64,000 bases of DNA from Lachnospiraceae bacterium (GTDB lineage: Bacteria; Bacillota; Clostridia; Lachnospirales; Lachnospiraceae). Within the stretch, counting starts at the first letter, position 1. The number at the start of each line of letters is the position of its first letter. The notes under the pieces were generated by a model. It worked only from the letters and a program-made list of their open reading frames with translations, had not been told where the DNA came from and did not search any database. The DNA lies in NCBI GenBank assembly GCA_017408735.1, contig JAFQUB010000050.1:41717-105716 (forward strand). The letters are read 5' to 3'. Shown here in pieces: positions 47,641-56,713 of the stretch. A program made the position numbers and the translations under genes.

Positions 47641-48348
47641 TCAGGAAAATTTATATCCCACTCCTCTTACAGTCTTAATATATTTTGGTTTATTGTCATC
47701 CCGCTCTATTTTTTTTCTGAGATTACGTATATGTACATCCACAGTTCTGGTTTCTCCGGCGTATTCATAACCCCAGATTTTATCCAGTAAAGCTTCTCTC
47801 GAAAAAACTCTGGTACGATGTTTTGCCAGCACATAAAGCAACTCAAATTCCTTCAATGCCAGTTCCACTTCTTTTCCATCCACAGTCACCTCGTGAGTCG
47901 TATTGTTGATGATAATATCATCAATCGCAATAATCTCATCCCGTTCTTCCGGCGTTGCAACCGCCACTCTGTTTCTCTCACTTCTTCTCAGAACAGCTTT
48001 CACTCGCGCTACTAATTCATAGATTCCAAAAGGCTTACTGATATAATCATCTGCCCCCACTTCCAGTCCTAACACTTTGTTAATTTCTTCACTTTTCGCT
48101 GTGAGCATTATAACCGGAAGGTCTGTCGTATCCGGATTTTTCCGTATTCTTTTCAGCATTTCCATTCCGTCTATTCCAGGAAGCATAATATCTAAAAGTA
48201 CCAAATCAACTGCTTCCCTTTCCAACAGTTCCAGTCCATCTTCACCACTATCTGCTGTAAGTACCCGAAAACCATTGCTTTCCAGATTGTATGACAATAA
48301 CTCTAAAATGTGTTCTTCATCGTCTATCGCAAGAATTACTTTTCCCAT
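47641..48348 (-). CDS. phoP: PhoP/PhoB-type response regulator
   Basis: 235 residues: receiver domain with phospho-acceptor Asp53 (LLDIMLPG), acidic pair DDEE at 9-12, conserved Thr in MLTAKS and Lys in SKPFG; a C-terminal OmpR-type winged helix (about 135-235, RTVDVHIRNLRKKIE). It binds Pho boxes upstream of phosphate genes under phosphate limitation. Twelve bp after the sensor kinase gene, and last of the seven-gene pst-pho order. Confidence 0.88.
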   Translation of the reverse strand: MGKVILAIDDEEHILELLSYNLESNGFRVLTADSGEDGLELLEREAVDLVLLDIMLPGIDGMEMLKRIRKNPDTTDLPVIMLTAKSEEINKVLGLEVGADDYISKPFGIYELVARVKAVLRRSERNRVAVATPEERDEIIAIDDIIINNTTHEVTVDGKEVELALKEFELLYVLAKHRTRVFSREALLDKIWGYEYAGETRTVDVHIRNLRKKIERDDNKPKYIKTVRGVGYKFS

Positions 48349-48359
48349 CGGCTAACTCC

Positions 48360-50108
48360 TTATGATACCGTCTGATACGGCAGTTTCACTAAAAATTTGG
48401 TTCCAACGAAAACTTCGCTTTCCACTTCAATATCACCATTATACATCTCTACAATGTGTTTTACAATGGATAAGCCCAGTCCGGTTCCTCCCGTTTTGCT
48501 GGAACGGCTTTTATCTACACGGTAAAATCTTTCAAAGATTCTCTCAAGAGATTCCTTTTCAATTCCTTTTCCTGTATCCTGAACGCTTAAATATAGGAAG
48601 TTTCCATCACTGGAACACTTTACGGTAATGTTTCCGCCTTCTGTGTATTTGATGGCATTATCCACCAGATTTATCATCAATTGTTTCATGCGGTCCGCAT
48701 TGCAGGTGTAAGGGCGGATATATGCATCCGGTTCATAGATCAATTCTACATTTTTCTTAACCTTAGAATTCAATAGGGTAATAACATCGCCCACAATTTC
48801 CTTCACATCATTTTCTTTCACATTGTAATCATTATTGTTCTCGATTTCCGACAACAGCAAAATATCCTGAATCAAATTATACAAACGCTCCGTTTCAATA
48901 TCAATGATATCCAGAAACTTCAATGCAAACTTTTCATCATGAATGGCACCGTTTTTCAGGGTGTCTACAAATCCCCGAATGGAGGTGAGCGGTGTTTTAA
49001 ACTCATGAGATACATTCGATACAAACTCACTTCGCATATGCTCTAATTTTCTAATTTGAGTAACATCTTCAAAGATTAGCAGCACTCCTACTGTTTTGTT
49101 TACTTTTTCTTCATATAAAGGAGTGCCGCTGACCTTCATAATGCATTCTTCTTCCCGGTAGATGTTTCCCTCTTTTGATACAAAATTTTCTGTTTCCTTC
49201 ACTTTATCAATCACATCATAAAGCATCTGATTCCGCATGATATGGTAAATAGGAAGGCCTGTAATATCATCTTCGTCCCGTTCCACCAGTGTTTTAAATT
49301 CCTGATTGCAGAAAATAATTTTGTTGTCCTCGTCAATAGCTGCCACACCGTTGTTCATGCTGTAAAGAATTGCTTCCAGCTCGTTATTTCTGGCGTATAG
49401 CACCGCCATATTATATTTCAGTTTTTCTGCCATAGAATTAAAGGCATCCGCAAGTAAGCCAATCTGATCCCCTTGTCTTGTATATATTTTTACCTGCAAG
49501 TTTCCTTTAGCAATCTTTCTTGCAGCTTCAGTCAATTCATCCAACGGTCTTGTAAGATAATTACTAAAATACACTGCAACTAAAATTATGGCAATTGATA
49601 CAACGATCACTGTAAGTAATGTGGATTTCAAAAAACCGAATTCCATGCTTTTTAATTCTTTCAAAGGAACTCCAATACGAATTACTCCATTAAAACCTTC
49701 TGTTTCCACCGGAACAGCACAATACATACATTCCATTCCCAAGGTTTTGGAATATCTTTTTACACTATACTTCTCACCTGCTAAAGCTTTCTTGACTTCA
49801 ATACGGCTGGCATGATTTTCCATCTCATTGTAGCCTGCACTGCTCTCTGCCACCACATCTCCATTTTCTGTCACTACGGTGATTCGCACATTATATTCTG
49901 TGGCATATTTTTTGACAAATTCTTCCAAATTTTCCTCGCCCGGAAAATCTCCTTCCAAAATCGTTCCCAGCAACTGTGCCTGTGCCATATATCCTTCTTC
50001 ACTTTGTTTTACTAGGGAGGAATAGCCTCTTCCGAAAAAGGTTCCTCCTATAACAATCATCGTTGCAAATGCAATAATAAAGTATGTAATAAAAAGTTTT
50101 CTCTTCAT
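48360..50108 (-). CDS. phoR: PhoR-type sensor histidine kinase
   Basis: 582 residues: TM1 (about 5-25), extracytoplasmic sensor domain (to about 157), TM2 (160-180), HAMP (about 183-235), PAS (about 243-345), HisKA with SHEFKTPL (phospho-His368), and HATPase_c with N-box NLVDNAIKY and GTGLGLSIV. Autophosphorylates and activates the partner regulator. It lies directly downstream of phoU, consistent with PhoU passing the Pst transport state to the kinase. Confidence 0.9.
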   Translation of the reverse strand: MKRKLFITYFIIAFATMIVIGGTFFGRGYSSLVKQSEEGYMAQAQLLGTILEGDFPGEENLEEFVKKYATEYNVRITVVTENGDVVAESSAGYNEMENHASRIEVKKALAGEKYSVKRYSKTLGMECMYCAVPVETEGFNGVIRIGVPLKELKSMEFGFLKSTLLTVIVVSIAIILVAVYFSNYLTRPLDELTEAARKIAKGNLQVKIYTRQGDQIGLLADAFNSMAEKLKYNMAVLYARNNELEAILYSMNNGVAAIDEDNKIIFCNQEFKTLVERDEDDITGLPIYHIMRNQMLYDVIDKVKETENFVSKEGNIYREEECIMKVSGTPLYEEKVNKTVGVLLIFEDVTQIRKLEHMRSEFVSNVSHEFKTPLTSIRGFVDTLKNGAIHDEKFALKFLDIIDIETERLYNLIQDILLLSEIENNNDYNVKENDVKEIVGDVITLLNSKVKKNVELIYEPDAYIRPYTCNADRMKQLMINLVDNAIKYTEGGNITVKCSSDGNFLYLSVQDTGKGIEKESLERIFERFYRVDKSRSSKTGGTGLGLSIVKHIVEMYNGDIEVESEVFVGTKFLVKLPYQTVS

Positions 50109-50111
50109 AGT

Positions 50112-50756
50112 TTATAAATCCCCTGTAATAATAAACGCATTCCATTCTGCCATATTAGTGGCATGATCAGCCATTCGCTCAATGTATTTGATAATCATAA
50201 TCATATAAGCATACTGTTTAATTGCCTCCGGATTATTTTTCATGTCAACACACAATTCCTGCAGAATGCTGTCAAAATAGTCATCTACCACATCATCTTC
50301 TTTTTTTACCCAACATGCCTTTTCTAAATCTTCGTTGACGAAGCTGTCAATAACAGCCACTACCATTTCTTTCATTTTTAACAGCATTTGTTCTACGGAT
50401 TTGGGCATAGGAATGCTGTCTTCTTTTGAAAGCATAATAATATATTCTGAAATATCTGCACAGTGGTCCGCGATACGTTCAATATCCGAAATCATTCGCA
50501 TAATGGATGTAACACGTCGCAAATCCTTTGCCACCGGTTGTTCTTTCGCTATAATTGTGATACATTCTGCTTCTATTTTTCGTTCCATTTCATCAATGGC
50601 ATCATCATCTTTGATGATTTTTTTTGCCACTTCTGAATCTTTATTTTTCAAAGCATATATTACTTTACCAATGGATTCCTCCAGCAATGTGCTCATCTGA
50701 ATCACATTCCGATTCATCTCCTCTAATTCTGCCATATATCTTTGTCTTACCACCAA
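50112..50756 (-). CDS. phoU: Phosphate signalling protein PhoU
   Basis: 214 residues, the usual length, two three-helix bundles with repeated metal-binding motifs (SDIERIADHCADISEY and YIERMADHATNMAEW). It binds Pst and PhoR to silence the Pho response when phosphate is plentiful. It starts 12 bp after pstB; the frame opens at 50756. Confidence 0.94.
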   Translation of the reverse strand: MVVRQRYMAELEEMNRNVIQMSTLLEESIGKVIYALKNKDSEVAKKIIKDDDAIDEMERKIEAECITIIAKEQPVAKDLRRVTSIMRMISDIERIADHCADISEYIIMLSKEDSIPMPKSVEQMLLKMKEMVVAVIDSFVNEDLEKACWVKKEDDVVDDYFDSILQELCVDMKNNPEAIKQYAYMIMIIKYIERMADHATNMAEWNAFIITGDL

Positions 50757-50768
50757 AGTTCGTTCCTC

Positions 50769-51545
50769 CTAACCAAATCTTCCTGTAATATAATCTTCTG
50801 TTCTCCTGTCCTGAGGATTGTTAAAGATATCCATGGTATTTCCATATTCTACCACATCCCCGGTTAAGAAAAAAGCTGTTTTATCGGAAATACGACTTGC
50901 CTGTTGCATATTGTGAGTTACAATTACAATCGTATACTTTTCCTTTAACTGTTCCGCCAAATCTTCTATTTTCAATGTAGAAATAGGGTCTAACGCTGAA
51001 GTAGGCTCGTCCATCAAAATGACTTCCGGTTCTACTGCCAAGGCTCTCGCAATACAGATACGCTGCTGCTGCCCACCAGATAAGCCTAAAGCATGCTTTT
51101 TTAATCTGTCTTTTACCTCGTCCCAAATAGCTGCCTGCTGTAAGCTTCTTTCAACAATTTCGTCCAATTCACTTTTTTTCTTAATTCCATGAATTCTTGG
51201 ACCATATGCTACATTATCGTAGATACTCATAGGAAAGGGATTTGGCTGCTGAAATACCATTCCTACTCTTTGGCGCAGTTTGATTACGTCAATATCACTA
51301 TAAATATCCACTCCATCCATCAGAATTTTTCCATCAATTTTTACGTTTTCCACCAAGTCATTCATACGGTTTATTGTTTTCAAAAAAGTGGATTTTCCAC
51401 AACCGGAAGGTCCTATAAATGCTGTGATTTGATGTTTAGGTATCTCCATATTAATATTTTTCAACGCGTGAAAGTCACCATAATAAAGATTCAAATCCTT
51501 TACTTCAAACTTTATATTTTCTTTTCCTGTTTCCTTCTTTATCAT
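50769..51545 (-). CDS. pstB: Phosphate ABC transporter ATPase
   Basis: 258 residues. Walker [10 protein letters not shown], PstB-specific Q-loop [20 protein letters not shown], signature LSGGQQQR, Walker [14 protein letters not shown], and H-loop VTHNMQQA. Overlaps the end of pstA by 4 bp (ATGA). Powers phosphate import through PstC-PstA. Confidence 0.97.
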   Translation of the reverse strand: MIKKETGKENIKFEVKDLNLYYGDFHALKNINMEIPKHQITAFIGPSGCGKSTFLKTINRMNDLVENVKIDGKILMDGVDIYSDIDVIKLRQRVGMVFQQPNPFPMSIYDNVAYGPRIHGIKKKSELDEIVERSLQQAAIWDEVKDRLKKHALGLSGGQQQRICIARALAVEPEVILMDEPTSALDPISTLKIEDLAEQLKEKYTIVIVTHNMQQASRISDKTAFFLTGDVVEYGNTMDIFNNPQDRRTEDYITGRFG

Positions 51546-52714
51546 GCTTTTTCTCCTTTACTGTTTAAAAAATATTTTGTAACAAGCTTTGAGGATACAT
51601 TAATTACAATAACGATAGTTAACAAAATCACTCCAATCGCACATGCTGTTGTCAAATCATTTTCTTCTTTCATAAGCATATATGCCTTAATGGTTAATGT
51701 AGCTCCACTGGCTGAATTTCCGTATAGTCTGGATGGTATCTGTGATACGGTTCCCGCCGTCAGCAATAACGCTGCGGATTCTCCTACGATTCTACCGATA
51801 CTTAACAATACTGCCACAAGAATTCCGGAAATGGCATTGGGAAGCACTACTTTTGTTATAGTCTGAAGCTTCGTGGCACCCAGGCCTAAAGAGGATTCTC
51901 TATAAGTCTTTGGAATGGTTTTTAAGGTTTCCTCTGTGGTTGTAATAATAGTAGGAAGCAAGATAATGCTAATCGTCAAAGCTCCTGCTAAAATGGAATA
52001 CTGCAATTTCATCATCTGGACAAACACAAGAGAACCAAACAATCCATAGATAATGGATGGTATTCCCGCCAGATTTTCAATGGCGAAGTGAATTATCGTC
52101 ATCATTTTTCCTTTTTTTGCGTATTCGTTCAAATAAATGGCTGCCAGAATTCCAATTGGTCCTGCAATCACTAAAGATAAACCCACCATATAAATTGTGG
52201 TAACAATCATTGGGAAAATTCCGCCACCTCTGCGAACTACTTTCACTTTCATCTTCCCTGTATTTTCCTGAATAGCTTTCGTACTTTCCTCTAAAACTTC
52301 TTCCGCTGATGTACCATTTTTCAGTTCACGTTCCACCTGACAGCTTCCAAGTTTTGTTATAACATCGCCTTTTTTAATTTCATACACCGCCCCGGTACCG
52401 TCCACTCCGGCTTTTAACAGGGAAGCTTTCTCTATTTTTTCCACTACCAGACCTTCTTCGCCTACCGAAAGAGTCGCTCCTAAAGCTTCGCTAACACATT
52501 GATTGTCCTGTATTTTTGTGTGACCATCTGCGGTCGCACCGATTGTAACATAAGTGGTCTTATCTTCATAAGAATTTGTCAAAAAGTCCATATTGATTCT
52601 TGGCAATCCCTTAATCAAAATAAAACCGATAATTACAGCTAAAATCACAACGGTAAATGCAGAGGATGCATAAATCAATCCTTTTATTATATTATCTTTG
52701 ACCTGTCTGCTCAT
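51542..52714 (-). CDS. pstA: Phosphate ABC transporter permease PstA with inserted PDZ-like domain
   Basis: 390 residues, about 100 longer than most PstA. After TM1 (about 13-36) and the PstA-type [11 protein letters not shown], there is an extracytoplasmic insert (about 55-165) with PDZ hallmarks: [25 protein letters not shown], and a final [10 protein letters not shown] strand. Then the normal permease resumes ([18 protein letters not shown], coupling helix [20 protein letters not shown]). The insert would face outside, where PstS docks. Overlap with pstB and a 1-bp gap after pstC show tight coupling. Confidence 0.92.
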   Translation of the reverse strand: MSRQVKDNIIKGLIYASSAFTVVILAVIIGFILIKGLPRINMDFLTNSYEDKTTYVTIGATADGHTKIQDNQCVSEALGATLSVGEEGLVVEKIEKASLLKAGVDGTGAVYEIKKGDVITKLGSCQVERELKNGTSAEEVLEESTKAIQENTGKMKVKVVRRGGGIFPMIVTTIYMVGLSLVIAGPIGILAAIYLNEYAKKGKMMTIIHFAIENLAGIPSIIYGLFGSLVFVQMMKLQYSILAGALTISIILLPTIITTTEETLKTIPKTYRESSLGLGATKLQTITKVVLPNAISGILVAVLLSIGRIVGESAALLLTAGTVSQIPSRLYGNSASGATLTIKAYMLMKEENDLTTACAIGVILLTIVIVINVSSKLVTKYFLNSKGEKA

Positions 52715-52715
52715 C

Positions 52716-53669
52716 TTACTTAGAATCCTCCGTCTTTTTGGTAATATATGTCATAATCAGGTTTACACACATAATGAATACAAATAAAACAACGCCTGTA
52801 GCAAACAACATTTCTGCCTGTCTGCCGGAAGCATAGCTCATTTCCATGGCAATGTTGGTAGTTAATGGTCTTACCATAGACCAGATACTGTCCGGAAGGC
52901 CTGCAGTTGGGTTCCCTGCAATCATCATAACTGCCATTGTTTCTCCAATGGCACGTCCCACACCAAGTACTGCCGCAGATAAAATTCCTGATTTTGCCGC
53001 AGGAATTATGGCTTTAAAAATTGTCTGAATTTTAGATGCTCCAAGTCCTAAAGATGCTTCTGTATAGGAGCGAGGTACTGCTTTGATGGCGCTTTCCGAT
53101 AAAGATACAATGGTTGGAAGTATCATAATAGTAAGTACAATAATAACCGCAAATAAGGACTGTCCGTGTACTTTTGGGGAAATGGCTTTCATCATTGGCA
53201 CAATGACTCCCAGACCAAATGCTCCATACAAAACAGATGGAATTCCCGCCAAAAGTTCCACTGCCGGTTTCAATATTTTTACAGCCCATTCTGGCGCTAT
53301 TTCTGCTATAAATACCGCTGTCAACACTCCGATTGGCACTCCAACCAACACTGCTCCGAACGTTGCCAGTACCGAAGCAACAATCATATAGAAAATGCCA
53401 TACACATTTTCAGAAGGTGCCCATCTGGTTCCTGTGATAAATTTCACAAAACTATAAGCATCTTCCCCTATAAATGGACGAAGACCTTTATAGAATACAA
53501 AACCAATAATAGCTATTACAGAAACCACACTTATGAATGCACAAAGGAAAAATATAGTTTCTACTGTTTTTTCTAAGATTTCACGTTTGTAATTACGTTT
53601 CATAATTTTCTTTGTTTCTGTGTTTTGAATTATCTCTGTTTCACTTTTTACTGCCATAGTATTGTTCAT
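52716..53669 (-). CDS. pstC: Phosphate ABC transporter permease PstC
   Basis: 317 residues with six TM helices. PstC features: FITGTRWAPSENVYGIFYMI, the inner-membrane coupling motif ESAIKAVPRSYTEASLGLGASKIQ, and GRAIGETMAVMMIAG. Forms the import channel with PstA. About 20 bp after pstS; RBS GGAGGG. Confidence 0.95.
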   Translation of the reverse strand: MNNTMAVKSETEIIQNTETKKIMKRNYKREILEKTVETIFFLCAFISVVSVIAIIGFVFYKGLRPFIGEDAYSFVKFITGTRWAPSENVYGIFYMIVASVLATFGAVLVGVPIGVLTAVFIAEIAPEWAVKILKPAVELLAGIPSVLYGAFGLGVIVPMMKAISPKVHGQSLFAVIIVLTIMILPTIVSLSESAIKAVPRSYTEASLGLGASKIQTIFKAIIPAAKSGILSAAVLGVGRAIGETMAVMMIAGNPTAGLPDSIWSMVRPLTTNIAMEMSYASGRQAEMLFATGVVLFVFIMCVNLIMTYITKKTEDSK

Positions 53670-53691
53670 AAAGGTCCCTCCATTGACCGGA

Positions 53692-54606
53692 TTAATCTAC
53701 ACGAATTCCGTTGTTATCTTCTACACAAATCTGTCCATCTTCAGATAATGCAAAATCAAGGAAAGCTTTTCCTGCTTCTCCTGCTTTATCTTCATAGTAA
53801 CAGAATAAAAACGGACGCGATAATGGATATTCTCCTGATTTTGCAAGTTCAGCAGTTGGTTCCACACCACCTACTGTTAATGCCTTTACACTATCATCAA
53901 TAAAGGCAAAAGATACATATCCAATGGCATTTTCATTTTCTGCTACTGCCGCCTGTACCGGACCGTTTCCTTCTGAAACTGCCGCTGTACTGGCAAGTCC
54001 GCCTGCATCTTCCAAAGCGATTAATTCTTCAAAGGCACTTCTTGTTCCTGAGGATTCTTCTCTGGAAACCACAAAAATTTCTCCGTCTTCGCCGCCAACT
54101 TCAGACCAGTTTGTAATTTTCCCCGAGTAAATATCGCAAAGCTGTTCTACAGTAATATCACTTGCCGCTTCGTTTGCAGGATTTACAATTACCGCAATTC
54201 CGTCATAAGCAAATACTTCTGTCTTTAATGCATCTTCTTTTTCTTCCTCTTTCAATTCTCTGGAAGAAGCTCCGATGTTATTAGTTCCTGCCTTGGTATC
54301 TTTGATTCCCGCGGAAGAACCGCTTCCTGTATACTCAATCGTTACGTTTGGATACATTGCACAAAATTCATCCTTCATTTCTGCAAGGATTTTTTCTACG
54401 GAAGTAGAACCTGTAATCACTACTGTGCCGCTGATGTCACCTGTTGTTTCATTTCCAGCCTCCTCTGCTTTTTCCTCAGCTGCTGTTTCTGTTTCTTCTG
54501 TTACAGCGTTTTCTTCTGCGTTCTGGCTTTCACCAGAGCCACAAGCTATTAAGGCCATTGCCATCATACCTGCTAACAATCCCGCTGTTACTTTCTTTAA
54601 TTTCAT
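53692..54606 (-). CDS. pstS: Phosphate-binding lipoprotein PstS
   Basis: 304 residues from the ATG at 54606, with GGAGG 10 nt upstream; an extension from a GTG at 54621 would absorb the RBS. Lipobox LIAC gives lipidated Cys22. An acidic linker (about 30-60) precedes the binding protein, with phosphate-contact motifs GSTSVEK, GSGSSAGIKD and SREESSGTRSAFEEL. Captures phosphate outside the membrane for PstCA. First gene of the operon, behind a Pho-box-like motif. Confidence 0.95.
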   Translation of the reverse strand: MKLKKVTAGLLAGMMAMALIACGSGESQNAEENAVTEETETAAEEKAEEAGNETTGDISGTVVITGSTSVEKILAEMKDEFCAMYPNVTIEYTGSGSSAGIKDTKAGTNNIGASSRELKEEEKEDALKTEVFAYDGIAVIVNPANEAASDITVEQLCDIYSGKITNWSEVGGEDGEIFVVSREESSGTRSAFEELIALEDAGGLASTAAVSEGNGPVQAAVAENENAIGYVSFAFIDDSVKALTVGGVEPTAELAKSGEYPLSRPFLFCYYEDKAGEAGKAFLDFALSEDGQICVEDNNGIRVD

Positions 54607-54725
54607 ACTTTTTTCCTCCACTTAACGTTTTCTTTACATTTGTTTTTGGTTACGTAATATTTCTGCTGATTTCATCCTCAGCAAAATTATTGTATCAGCC
54701 ATTTATCAAATCAAAATAATGGTTG

Positions 54726-54742
54726 TGTTAAGTTTAAGTAAA
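54726..54742 (-). promoter_or_regulatory. Pho-box-like direct repeat upstream of pstS
   Basis: On the minus strand TTTACTTAAACTTAACA holds two TTAACA-like hexamers at 11-bp spacing, the Gram-positive PhoP-binding pattern. A -10-like TACAAT (54694-54689) follows about 32 bp downstream. Confidence 0.6.
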
Positions 54743-54756
54743 GTCGCCCGACAAAA

Positions 54757-54800
54757 AAAATCCTGTAAAGCCTTGATTCTACAAGACTTTACAGGATTTT
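54757..54800 (-). terminator. Terminator downstream of the Na/Pi symporter gene
   Basis: A 13-bp stem (AAATCCTGTAAAG with CTTTACAGGATTT), with eight T on the minus side; a strong intrinsic terminator. Confidence 0.88.
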
Positions 54801-54812
54801 AACATTTTTTTA

Positions 54813-54829
54813 TTTACTTAAACTTAACA
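54813..54829 (+). promoter_or_regulatory. Second copy of the Pho-box-like motif, opposite orientation
   Basis: The same 17 bp, TTTACTTAAACTTAACA, now on the plus strand, 4 bp after the Na/Pi symporter stop codon. With the copy at 54726-54742 it forms an inverted pair around the terminator. Confidence 0.55.
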
Positions 54830-54832
54830 GAA

Positions 54833-56488
54833 TTAACGTTGTTCGTCTTTTACATAGCCTGCAATGTTAAGACAATGGTCGGAAATTCGTTCCAGATTTG
54901 TAAGCATATCCAGAAAAATAACTCCGGCATTTGCATTACACAGCTGCTTTCCAAGACGTTTGATATGCTGTTTTCTTAATTCAACTTCCATATCATCAAT
55001 AAATGCTTCATTGCGTTCTACAATATCAATGGCTTCCGCACTTTCTGTAGCACGAGCTTCCACAGCTTTTCTTACCGCTTCTTCTGTTTTATCAAAGACT
55101 CTGGTGATTCCTTTCATTGCCTTATCAGAGAAAGTGAGGTCTGATTTTATCAGGTTATCCACCAATTCTGTGATATTATCACAATGATCACCAATACGTT
55201 CAAAATTACTAACTGTATAGAACAAATCACTGACCACAAGATTCTGCTGTTCTGTCAACGGCAGTTTATTTATTTTTAGCAAGTAATTGGAAATCAGTTC
55301 TGCATACTGATCCATACTTTCTTCTATTTTATATGCCTTTTTAATCTTTTTCGGATTACGCTCCAACACAGCTTCTTTTACCGTGGTAATATGTTTGATT
55401 GCCATTTCACCCATATGTTCAATTTCCAGCAAACTGTTTTCAATGGCAAAGGATGGAGTTTCCAAAATTCTGTCATCCAAATGTCTGATAATAACTTCCA
55501 CATTATCTTCTGACCGTGCTTCTTCTCCTCGAAGAATGGATTCTGATGCTTTTACCAGTAAATTAGCAAATGGGAATAATACAATCGTGTTGGTAACATT
55601 AAATATTGTATGGAAAATAGATATTTGCACACTGGAAATTGTAGAGTTTGCCAATTCCTTATTAACCATAAAGTATATAAACATAATAATCCCAAAAAAG
55701 ACTGTTCCAGCCACATTAAATAACAAATGTATTACTGCCGCTCTTTTAGCATTCTTCTGAGCACCTGCACTGGAAATCAATGCTGTTACACAAGTACCAA
55801 TATTCTGTCCAAGTGTAATAAATATTGCTGAATTCCAATTTACCATACCATTCATGGCAAGCGTCTGCAAAATACCTACAGAAGCAGAGGAACTTTGAAT
55901 CACCGCTGTCACAACTGCACCAACTAAAATTCCAAGAAACGGATTCTGGCCCACTACCTGAAATGCGTTTTGGAAAATAGGTGCATCTCTGTACGGTGTA
56001 ATGGAACCGGACATGAAGCTAAGTCCAATAAACAGTACTCCAAATCCTACTGCAATCTGGCTGATTTCATTCTTCTTTTCATCCTTTGAAAACAAAATTC
56101 CAAAAGCACCAATTCCAATAAACAATGGAGCTAAAAATTCAGGTTTTAAAAATGCGCCCCATTCACTCATGGATACCAGCCAGCCGGTAACCGTTGTACC
56201 AATATTGGCACCCATAATTACGCCTACTGCCTGTGTCAAATTCAGCAATCCAGCATTTACAAACCCTACTACCATAACAGTGGTGGCTGAACTACTCTGA
56301 ATAATTGCAGTTACACCTGCACCAACCAATACCGCCAAAAGCCGGTTATTTGTCAGTATACCTAAAAGTTTTTTCATTTTGCCGCCGGCAGTTTTTTGCA
56401 GGCCTTCTGCCATTACATGCATACCATATAGAAACATTCCAAGTCCACCAATGAACTTAAATAACATTTCCACATCTGTCATCGACAT
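54833..56488 (-). CDS. Na/Pi cotransporter family protein with C-terminal PhoU-like domain
   Basis: 551 residues. Two inverted Na/Pi-cotransporter repeats with QSSSATT and QSSSASV (GLGMFLYGMHVMAEGL at the N-terminus; GANIGTT and GQNIGTCVTA), then a cytosolic PhoU-like helical domain (about 335-551, NFERIGDHCDNITE, NLERISDHCLNIAG). NptA-type low-affinity phosphate symporter. Own promoter and strong RBS AAGGAGGAC. It lies just upstream of the pst operon, separated by a terminator. Confidence 0.93.
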   Translation of the reverse strand: MSMTDVEMLFKFIGGLGMFLYGMHVMAEGLQKTAGGKMKKLLGILTNNRLLAVLVGAGVTAIIQSSSATTVMVVGFVNAGLLNLTQAVGVIMGANIGTTVTGWLVSMSEWGAFLKPEFLAPLFIGIGAFGILFSKDEKKNEISQIAVGFGVLFIGLSFMSGSITPYRDAPIFQNAFQVVGQNPFLGILVGAVVTAVIQSSSASVGILQTLAMNGMVNWNSAIFITLGQNIGTCVTALISSAGAQKNAKRAAVIHLLFNVAGTVFFGIIMFIYFMVNKELANSTISSVQISIFHTIFNVTNTIVLFPFANLLVKASESILRGEEARSEDNVEVIIRHLDDRILETPSFAIENSLLEIEHMGEMAIKHITTVKEAVLERNPKKIKKAYKIEESMDQYAELISNYLLKINKLPLTEQQNLVVSDLFYTVSNFERIGDHCDNITELVDNLIKSDLTFSDKAMKGITRVFDKTEEAVRKAVEARATESAEAIDIVERNEAFIDDMEVELRKQHIKRLGKQLCNANAGVIFLDMLTNLERISDHCLNIAGYVKDEQR

Positions 56489-56533
56489 ATTTTGTCCTCC
56501 TTGTGTTTACACGAAATTAACTCAAACATAACC

Positions 56534-56562
56534 ATTGTATCGAATGTTTTTTACATTGTAAA
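56534..56562 (-). promoter_or_regulatory. Promoter of the Na/Pi symporter gene
   Basis: On the minus strand, TTTACA (56562-56557) and TACAAT (56539-56534) are separated by 17 bp, about 46 bp before the ATG. Confidence 0.65.
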
Positions 56563-56670
56563 GGCTATGTAGACAAAAAACTACTTTTTACAGCATTTTG
56601 TATGCTCCAGGCGGACAGCCCGCTTTCTTTTGCGGACATCATGTAAATACTGGATGGATTCATAAACTTA

Positions 56671-56679
56671 TGCTATACT
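56671..56679 (+). promoter_or_regulatory. Extended -10 promoter of the truA-like gene
   Basis: TGCTATACT is an extended -10 element with no good -35; the RBS AGGAGG (56703-56708) follows before the ATG at 56714. Confidence 0.55.
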
Positions 56680-56713
56680 ATAAGACAAAACGAACAGAAA
56701 TCAGGAGGATTCC

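Noticed and set aside
51189..51866. 225-codon plus-strand ORF
   Set aside because: It lies antisense to pstB and pstA, both unambiguous; no RBS or domain.
53166..53576. 136-codon plus-strand ORF
   Set aside because: Antisense shadow of pstC with no start signal.
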